Notes under the pieces: model-generated
Told to the model about the DNA's origin: nothing
What the model saw: only the letters and a program-made list of their open reading frames with translations
The model's database searches: none
NCBI RefSeq assembly: GCF_007992495.1
Contig: NZ_BKAJ01000003.1
Span: 1 to 64,000, forward strand
From: Reyranella soli
GTDB lineage: Bacteria; Pseudomonadota; Alphaproteobacteria; Reyranellales; Reyranellaceae
Direction: 5' to 3'
Length of the DNA: 64,000 bases
Part shown: piece after piece, positions 58,858 through 64,000 of the stretch
Layout of the letters: every line of letters starts with the position of its first letter
How positions within the stretch are numbered: position 1 is the stretch's first letter
Translations under genes and position numbers: made by a program

Positions 58858-59925
58858 ATGGCCTCGATGGCCCGCTTCTACGACGGCGAGACCGCGCTGG
58901 TGCACGAGGTCAGCGTGCGCACTACCACCAACGAGCTGGTGATCTTCCGCCTCGCCGATGCCGGCATCCTGGCGCGCTGGCCGATCGGCGAGCTCGCCGT
59001 GCTGGGTGACGTCCAGCACGAGGTAACGCCGCCGATCGTGCGCAAGGGCTCGGAGGCCCGTCTGGTGGTCGACGACCCCGAGCTCAGTCGGCAACTTGCC
59101 TCGCTGGTGCCGCAGCTCGCGCCGCTGGCCGGGACGCGACCGGCGCCGGCCGCCCGCATTGCGGCGTTCGGCGCCACCTTCGCCGCACTGGTCGGGCTGT
59201 TCTGGCTCGCCGTCGAATACGGCACCGAATATGTGGCGCCGCTCTTGCCCTACAGCCTGCAGGCCAGGCTGGGCGAGAGCGTGTTCGACGAGCTGACGGC
59301 CGACAAGGACGAGTGCCACGGCAAGGCCGGCGTCAGGGCGTTGAACGACCTCGCCAACCGGCTGGCCAAGGCGGCCGACTATCCGCACGAGATCGTGGTG
59401 CACGTGATGGAGGGCGGCCCGGTCAACGCCTTCACCCTGCCGGGCGGCATCCTGGTCTTCTATTCCGACCTCATCGAGCAGGCCACGGACAGCTCGCAGG
59501 TGGCGGGCGTCATGGCGCACGAGATCGGCCACGTCGTGCACTATCATCCGGTCAAGGGACTGGTGCGCCAGTACGGCATCGAGCTGCTGGTCAAGCTGGC
59601 GAGCGGCGGCTACTCCGACATGCTGAATACGCTGGCGTCGGGTGGCAATGTCCTGCTGGCGCTGCGCAACGGCCGCGGCTTCGAGCGCGATGCCGACGCC
59701 ACCGGTATCGCCTTGCTGGAGAAGCTCGAGATCCGTGCCGACGGAGTCGCGAGCTTCTTCGAGCAGATGCTGGCCAAGGAGCCCAAGGACGCGGCTGCCG
59801 TCGCCGGCATCTGGTCGAGCCATCCGCCGACCGCCGAACGCATCGCGGCGACGCGGCGCCCGTCGTCCGGCAAGCCGGCCTTCACCGATGCCGAGTGGAG
59901 GGCCGTGCGCAATGTCTGCAAGTGA
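58858..59925 (+). CDS. M48 family membrane metallopeptidase
   Basis: The 355-residue product has a membrane helix at about residues 98-120 and an M48 domain with the HEIGH zinc site at His221, Glu222 and His225 and the third ligand Glu276 in FERDADATG. The N-terminal 95 residues are a cytoplasmic domain not found in minimal M48 proteins. The PGGILVFYSDLIEQA block is typical. It should cleave misfolded or specific envelope proteins. It directly follows the DUF898 gene and the two likely work together. Confidence 0.92.
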   Translation: MASMARFYDGETALVHEVSVRTTTNELVIFRLADAGILARWPIGELAVLGDVQHEVTPPIVRKGSEARLVVDDPELSRQLASLVPQLAPLAGTRPAPAARIAAFGATFAALVGLFWLAVEYGTEYVAPLLPYSLQARLGESVFDELTADKDECHGKAGVRALNDLANRLAKAADYPHEIVVHVMEGGPVNAFTLPGGILVFYSDLIEQATDSSQVAGVMAHEIGHVVHYHPVKGLVRQYGIELLVKLASGGYSDMLNTLASGGNVLLALRNGRGFERDADATGIALLEKLEIRADGVASFFEQMLAKEPKDAAAVAGIWSSHPPTAERIAATRRPSSGKPAFTDAEWRAVRNVCK

Positions 59926-59935
59926 GGGTTAGACG

Positions 59936-60313
59936 ATGCCGATGCGCTGGACGATCTCGCACGACGAGCGGTTGGTGCTGGCGACTGCCGAGGGGCCGTT
60001 GGGCTTGCTCGAGATCGAGGCCTATTTCGATGCCCTGATCGTGGCGGGCGCGCAGCCCTACGCCAAGCTGTTCGACGGGAGAAGCATGGACGTACGCCTC
60101 ACGGACGACGACGTGATGGCGGTGGGCGCGCGCATGAGTGCGTATGTCAAGGACCAGCAGTGGACCGGTGGGCCGGCGGCCTTCGTGGTGACGACCCGCG
60201 CCAACCGCGAGTTCGTCAAGCGCTTCATCAATCTCACCGCTTCGCCGCGCCAGGCGAAGATCTTCCAGACCCTCGACGAGGCCCGTGCCTGGCTCGACGA
60301 GCAGAAGAGCTAG
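59936..60313 (+). CDS. SpoIIAA/STAS-like small protein
   Basis: The 125-residue product has the layout of SpoIIAA-like (DUF) proteins: an opening strand MRWTISHDERLVLATAEGPL, then AKLFDGRSMDVRLTDDDV and a final helix DEARAWLDEQ. Such small domains in alphaproteobacteria have no known function, though the fold is used in anti-anti-sigma and lipid-binding proteins. It starts ten bases after the protease and ends two bases before the ATP-grasp gene. Confidence 0.65.
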   Translation: MPMRWTISHDERLVLATAEGPLGLLEIEAYFDALIVAGAQPYAKLFDGRSMDVRLTDDDVMAVGARMSAYVKDQQWTGGPAAFVVTTRANREFVKRFINLTASPRQAKIFQTLDEARAWLDEQKS

Positions 60314-60315
60314 GC

Positions 60316-61299
60316 ATGGCCGGTACGATCGTTCTCGCGACCGCGGCTGACCAGCCCGACATCACCGCCTCCGACGAGCTCTACGCCGCGGCGCTGCGGC
60401 GGCGTGGCTTCGAGGTGCTGGGCGCGGCGTGGAACGGGCCGCGCGCCGCATTCGACGGGGCAGCGGCTGTCGTGTTGCGCTCGACCTGGGGCTATTACCG
60501 GGCGGCCGCCGAGTTCAGCGCCTGGACGGAAGCCATCGCGGCATCGACGCGCCTGTTCAATCCGATCGGCCTGGTGCGCTGGAATTTGCGCAAGGACTAC
60601 CTCGGCAAGCTCGCAACGGCCGGCATACGCACGCCCGGAACGCGCATCGTCGCGCGTGACGTGGCCACGATCGAGAAGGTCTTCGACGAGACGGGGTGGC
60701 AGTGCGCGGTCGTGAAGCCGGCAACCGGCGGCGGCGGACATTCCGTCGAGCTGCTGAGTCGGGACACGGTGGCCGACGCTGTGCCCGGGCTCGCTGCCGG
60801 CGACGTGCTGGTGCAGGAATTCCTGCCCGAGATCGCCGACGGCGAGCTGTCGATGGTCTACTTCGACGGCGTCTTCAGCCACGCCGTCCGCAAACGGCCG
60901 CCCAAGGGCGAGTTCCGCAGCAACTCGCGCTACGGTCCCACTCGCGCCGCCGAGAGTCCGGCAGACGAGGTGGCGGAGCAGGGCGCCGCTGCGTTGCGGG
61001 CGCTGCCCGAGATGCCGCTCTATGCCCGGGTCGACGGTGTCGTGCGCGACGGCGCGCTGATCGTGATCGAAGTCGAGGTGCTGGAGCCGTCGCTGTTCAT
61101 GGAGTTCGATCCGCCATCGGCCGAGCGCTTCGCCGAGGCGACGGCGAAGCGCCTGCGTCAGAGCGCGATGACTTTCGCTCCATCGTCCCGACCGGAGCCG
61201 AGCCCCTCGACTTCGCTCGGGACAGGCTACGCGAGGCGTAGCGGAGGGACCTCCTCTCTACGACAAGCGGCTTATTGTCGAGAGATGCGTCGGCGTTGA
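60316..61299 (+). CDS. ATP-grasp family protein
   Basis: The 327-residue product is an ATP-grasp ligase-like enzyme: VLRSTWGYYRAAAEFSAWTE near residue 50, the ATP-binding CAVVKPATGGGGHSVEL near 135, and the metal site in ALIVIEVEVLEPSLFMEF near 250. Members join an acid to an amine or thiol (glutathione-synthetase-like RimK group). The partners are unknown. The last 40 or so residues, rich in Ser and Arg, come from a family-B repeat that begins near 61185, so the native end may be near AMTFAP. Confidence 0.82.
   Translation: MAGTIVLATAADQPDITASDELYAAALRRRGFEVLGAAWNGPRAAFDGAAAVVLRSTWGYYRAAAEFSAWTEAIAASTRLFNPIGLVRWNLRKDYLGKLATAGIRTPGTRIVARDVATIEKVFDETGWQCAVVKPATGGGGHSVELLSRDTVADAVPGLAAGDVLVQEFLPEIADGELSMVYFDGVFSHAVRKRPPKGEFRSNSRYGPTRAAESPADEVAEQGAAALRALPEMPLYARVDGVVRDGALIVIEVEVLEPSLFMEFDPPSAERFAEATAKRLRQSAMTFAPSSRPEPSPSTSLGTGYARRSGGTSSLRQAAYCREMRRR
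61185..61256. repeat. Family B repeat, degraded, inside the 3' end of the ATP-grasp gene
   Basis: GTCCCGACCGGAGCCGAGC and TAGCGGAGGGACCT match the left half of the repeat at 13903. The central part ACTTCGCTCGGGACAGG is a shifted right half. The copy is read through by the coding frame above and supplies its stop downstream. Confidence 0.7.
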
Positions 61300-61415
61300 A
61301 AGCATTGCTGGCAGCTGGGGCCAGCGCCACAACGATGGCGTGCCCGCGGGTTCGACCTGCCATTCGTGGCCCTCTACGGACGGCACCTCGCCGCCAAAAC
61401 CTCTGTGACGAGCCA

Positions 61416-62258
61416 CTAGCGCTGCTGCTTGGCCTTGTAGGCCAGCCAATCGACGATGGCGTCGAGATCGCTGTCGCTCAGCTGCGACTGATCGAGGCTC
61501 TGCATCTTCTGGTCGGGCCACTGGCGCACCGATGCCGGATTACGGATCAGCTTCTTCAGCGCCGGGATCTGGAAATAGTCGGTGACGTTCATCGGCCGGC
61601 CGAGATCGGGCCCCTGGTCGCCTTCGCCTTCGCCGTTGAAGCGATGACAGGACATGCACATGGCGACAAAGCGGTCGAGGCCGGTGCGAATGCGGTCGCC
61701 CGCCGGGACGTCGGGGCCGACCGCGAGGCCGGGCCAACGCTTCAGCGGACTGTCGGTGACGGCGAGCGCGGCGAGGTGGTAGGCCCAGTATTCGGGGCTG
61801 ATAGTCACCGACGGCGCGCGTCGCCAGATGATGTAGAACGGGCCGGCGCTCTCCTTGTCCGGCTTGCCCGGTATGGCAGGCCATGGCGCCGCCGGATCCT
61901 CGATGGCGAGGAAGGCTTCGACCTGTGCGATGTCGGCGGAAGCAGCCAGGCGGCCGGGAATGCTGACCGAGAAGTTGTCGATGGCGCGCGCCTGCACGTG
62001 ATCGTCTGCGCCGATGCCGGTTCCTTTCAGCAGCTCGGACAGCGGGATCGCACGGTAGGTCATCGTGCGGCGATAGACGGGATCAGCGACAGTGACACTG
62101 CGCAGGGACGGATGGGCGAGCAGCGCCTTCTGCGCAAAAGTCTTGCTCGAGTCCCTGCCGGTGACGGTGAGGGTCGGCGATTGTGCGGCAACGGACAGCG
62201 CCACAAGGCAGGCCATGGCGCCGAACAGCGCAGCCGCGAGAAGCCGCGCTGCGGCCAT
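61416..62258 (-). CDS. Periplasmic fusion of a Moco-like domain and a cytochrome c domain
   Basis: The 280-residue product has a signal peptide ending near SVAAQS. The next 150 residues (FAQKALLAHPSLRSV, AIPLSELLKGTGI, FSVSIPG) resemble the small sulfite-oxidase-like/molybdopterin-binding fold. The C-terminal 80 residues are a cytochrome c with heme site CMSCH (near residue 201) and axial Met in MNVTDYF or KMQSL. Electrons from an unknown dehydrogenase could pass through it. Its ATG overlaps the enolase-like gene's stop (TGATG), so the two are coupled. Confidence 0.78.
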   Translation of the reverse strand: MAAARLLAAALFGAMACLVALSVAAQSPTLTVTGRDSSKTFAQKALLAHPSLRSVTVADPVYRRTMTYRAIPLSELLKGTGIGADDHVQARAIDNFSVSIPGRLAASADIAQVEAFLAIEDPAAPWPAIPGKPDKESAGPFYIIWRRAPSVTISPEYWAYHLAALAVTDSPLKRWPGLAVGPDVPAGDRIRTGLDRFVAMCMSCHRFNGEGEGDQGPDLGRPMNVTDYFQIPALKKLIRNPASVRQWPDQKMQSLDQSQLSDSDLDAIVDWLAYKAKQQR

Positions 62259-63373
62259 CACGTCATCCTCTGGCCGCCGATCCGGCAGTCCTTGAGGATC
62301 TCGAGTCGGAAGGCGAGGCCATGGCCCGGCCGCTCGGGCGGCGTCATGGTGCCGGTTTTCGACGGCAGCACCGGCTCAATCCAGAGATCGTCGTTCCAGT
62401 CCATGTATTCGAGGTAGTTGGCATTGGGGATCGAGGCCAGCAGATGGACCATGGTCTCGTGGAAGAGATGCGGGGCGATCCTGATGCCCCACGGCTCGGC
62501 GGCGGCCGCGATCTTGCGCAGCTCGGTGTAGCCGCCGCGCATCGGATCGGGCTGCAGGATCGGCACGCACGGCGTCTCGAAGAAGGGGCGCAAGTCGTTG
62601 CGCGTGAAATGGCTCTCGCCGCCCACGATCCGGGTTTTCAGCGCGGCGGCGATGCGCCGGTAGCCGGCGAAGTCTTCCGCCGCCACCGGCTCCTCGAGCC
62701 AATAGGGATCGAACTCGTCGATGCGATGGCCGGCCTGGATGGCGGTGTCGGCGTCCCAGCCCATGTTGACGTCGATCATGATCTCGATGCCGCCGCCCAT
62801 CGCCTCGCGCATCGCCTTCACGTTCAGAACGTCCTCGCGCCACGGCCGGATGTGCGCCACCTGCATCTTGATGGCCTTGAGGCCTTGGTTGGTGAACTCC
62901 TTGGCGCGCGCGATCATGCCGTCGCGGCCGAGGCCGCGGAAACAGCCCGAGCCGTAGGCCGGCACCTCGGTGCGCGCGGCACCCCACAGGCGGAAGAGGG
63001 GCAGGCCGGCGCGTTTGCCTAGAATGTCCCACAGCGCCATGTCGACGGCGCTCTGCGCGAACACCGTGACGCCCATGCGGCCCAGCCAGAAGTTGCTCTT
63101 GTAAAGCACCTGCCAGATCGCCTCGATCTCGGTGGCGTCGCGGCCGATGATGTGCGGGGCCATCAGCTCCTTCATGCAGGCATCGAGCGTCTGCAGCCCG
63201 CCGCGCAAGGGCATGAGGTAGCTCATGCCGATGAGGCCGCCCTGGGTCTCGATCTCCAGCACGTAGATGTCGCGCTTGGGTGCAGAGAGGATGCCGGCGG
63301 CCGGCGGCGGGCCGCGCCAGGGTACCTGCAGAAGGGTTGAACGCAGCTCGACGATGGTCGTGGGCGTGGTCAT
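62258..63373 (-). CDS. Mandelate racemase/muconate lactonising enzyme family protein
   Basis: The 371-residue product is of the enolase superfamily: an N-terminal capping domain, then a barrel with metal ligands in IMIDVNMGWD, WLEEPV and IVGGESH, and the His base region IAPHLFHE near residue 295. The Lys in KAIKMQVAH is the expected opposite base. It likely acts on a sugar acid or hydroxyacid by proton abstraction. The gene starts with GTG or ATG at 63373 and overlaps the cytochrome gene by one base. The cimA start lies 44 bases away, divergent. Confidence 0.9.
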   Translation of the reverse strand: MTTPTTIVELRSTLLQVPWRGPPPAAGILSAPKRDIYVLEIETQGGLIGMSYLMPLRGGLQTLDACMKELMAPHIIGRDATEIEAIWQVLYKSNFWLGRMGVTVFAQSAVDMALWDILGKRAGLPLFRLWGAARTEVPAYGSGCFRGLGRDGMIARAKEFTNQGLKAIKMQVAHIRPWREDVLNVKAMREAMGGGIEIMIDVNMGWDADTAIQAGHRIDEFDPYWLEEPVAAEDFAGYRRIAAALKTRIVGGESHFTRNDLRPFFETPCVPILQPDPMRGGYTELRKIAAAAEPWGIRIAPHLFHETMVHLLASIPNANYLEYMDWNDDLWIEPVLPSKTGTMTPPERPGHGLAFRLEILKDCRIGGQRMT

Positions 63374-63417
63374 CAGGCGTATCTCCCGCGCGTTTGGCTC
63401 ACTATGATGCGCCCGCC

Positions 63418-64000
63418 ATGACTTCGTCCAACCGCCTCTACCTCTTCGACACTACCCTGCGAGATGGCGCCCAGACCCAGGGCGTCGACTTCACCGTGGC
63501 CGACAAGGTTGCCATCGCGCGCGAGCTCGACCTTCTGGGCATCGACTACATCGAAGGCGGCTGGCCCGGCGCCAACCCGACCGACGACCGCTTCTTCGCC
63601 GATCCGCCCGAGTTCCAGAACGCCAAGTTCGTGGCCTTCGGCATGACGCGCCGTGCCGGCCGAAGCGCGGCCAACGATCCCGGGCTGGCCGCCATCCTGC
63701 AGACCAAGGCGCGCAACCTTTGCATGGTCGGCAAGACCTGGGACTTCCATGTCGACGTGGCGCTGGAAGTCGATCGGGCCGAGTACCTCGAGATGATCGG
63801 CGATTCGCTCGCCTATGCGAAGACCCGCATGGAAGAGGTGATGTTCGACGCCGAGCATTTCTTCGACGGTTACAAGGCCAACCCGGACTATGCGATGGCC
63901 TGCCTGGCCGCGGCCGAGAAGGCGGGCGCGCGCTGGCTGGTGCTGTGCGACACCAACGGCGGAACCTTGCCGCACGAGGTCGAGCGCATTGTCGGCGACG
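63418..64000 (+). CDS. cimA: Citramalate synthase, 5' part
   Basis: The first 194 residues are in the window; the gene runs past the edge. It opens with YLFDTTLRDGAQTQGVDFTV, in which DGAQTQ separates citramalate synthase from homocitrate and isopropylmalate synthases, then YIEGGWPGANPTD, VAFGMTRRAG and LCDTNGGTLPHEV, which are the metal-site and acetyl-CoA/pyruvate region. The enzyme condenses acetyl-CoA with pyruvate to (R)-citramalate in threonine-independent isoleucine synthesis. The start at 63418 lies close to the divergent enolase-like gene. Confidence 0.9.
   Translation, partial: MTSSNRLYLFDTTLRDGAQTQGVDFTVADKVAIARELDLLGIDYIEGGWPGANPTDDRFFADPPEFQNAKFVAFGMTRRAGRSAANDPGLAAILQTKARNLCMVGKTWDFHVDVALEVDRAEYLEMIGDSLAYAKTRMEEVMFDAEHFFDGYKANPDYAMACLAAAEKAGARWLVLCDTNGGTLPHEVERIVGD

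Noticed and set aside
1-64000. tRNA, rRNA and riboswitch genes
   Set aside because: I read the gaps for cloverleaf-like GGTTCGAATCC arms and for cobalamin or SAM riboswitch-like cores, particularly upstream of the MetE-like and meaA genes, and saw none. A covariance-model scan would be decisive.

Overview
The window is an ordinary-looking chromosomal segment of a high-GC Alphaproteobacterium. It is dense with short operons, ATGA-type gene overlaps and enzymes for CoA esters, amides and oxidised carbon. Coq7, DsbB, GluQRS, an ethylmalonyl-CoA mutase of the MeaA type, CimA, a Bug-family (tripartite tricarboxylate) binding protein, two-domain CaiB/BaiF CoA transferase and amidase families together fit the Rhodospirillales/Hyphomicrobiales. 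A Reyranella- or Bradyrhizobium-like soil or water organism is my inference; no rRNA or other phylogenetic marker was seen. No tRNA, rRNA, CRISPR array, prophage, integrase or transposase gene was recognised.

Layout. 0-20 kb holds redox and CoA metabolism (two luciferase-like monooxygenases, a GMC oxidoreductase, two short-chain dehydrogenases, a CoA transferase, an enoyl-CoA hydratase, a gamma-glutamyltransferase, a DAO-type FAD enzyme) mixed with small exported proteins, a GH25 lysozyme-like lipoprotein and a polytopic GT39-like protein. 20-30 kb has cinA, an RraA-like protein, an OsmC-like protein beside a histone-H1-like basic protein, a SelD-N-type FAD enzyme, a frameshifted membrane-protein gene, an MFS transporter and a serine hydrolase. 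30-40 kb contains the yqaA-dsbB-coq7 operon, a nitronate monooxygenase/GST/carotenoid-oxygenase series and an alkA-like/esterase/serine hydrolase/MFS operon joined by ATGA overlaps. 40-48 kb has a nucleotidyltransferase-gluQ pair, a Rieske oxygenase, a MetE-like methyltransferase and a group of exported unknowns, including an LVIVD beta-propeller protein flanked by two paralogues of a CxxC protein. 47.7-53 kb is a TTC38-like/amidase/amidase unit divergent from a Bug receptor. 53-64 kb has a tandemly duplicated cysteine-rich secreted protein, a DUF4743 NUDIX hydrolase, meaA, a YjgN/M48/STAS-like/ATP-grasp series, an enolase-superfamily/cytochrome c pair and the 5' part of cimA.

Noncoding structure. 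Two families of dispersed palindromes recur in the intergenic gaps. Family A carries cores such as GGGCCTCCGGCCCGCTC or TCTTCCGGACC. Family B carries GTCATCCCGAGCGCAGCGAG. At 52.97-53.10 kb and 55.44-55.57 kb one family-A palindrome sits inside the apex of another. At two genes family-B copies supply the last codons and stop. I regard these palindromes, the LVIVD/CxxC cassette and the tandem cysteine-rich duplication as the least-explained content. I did not find a convincing complete new defence or mobile system.
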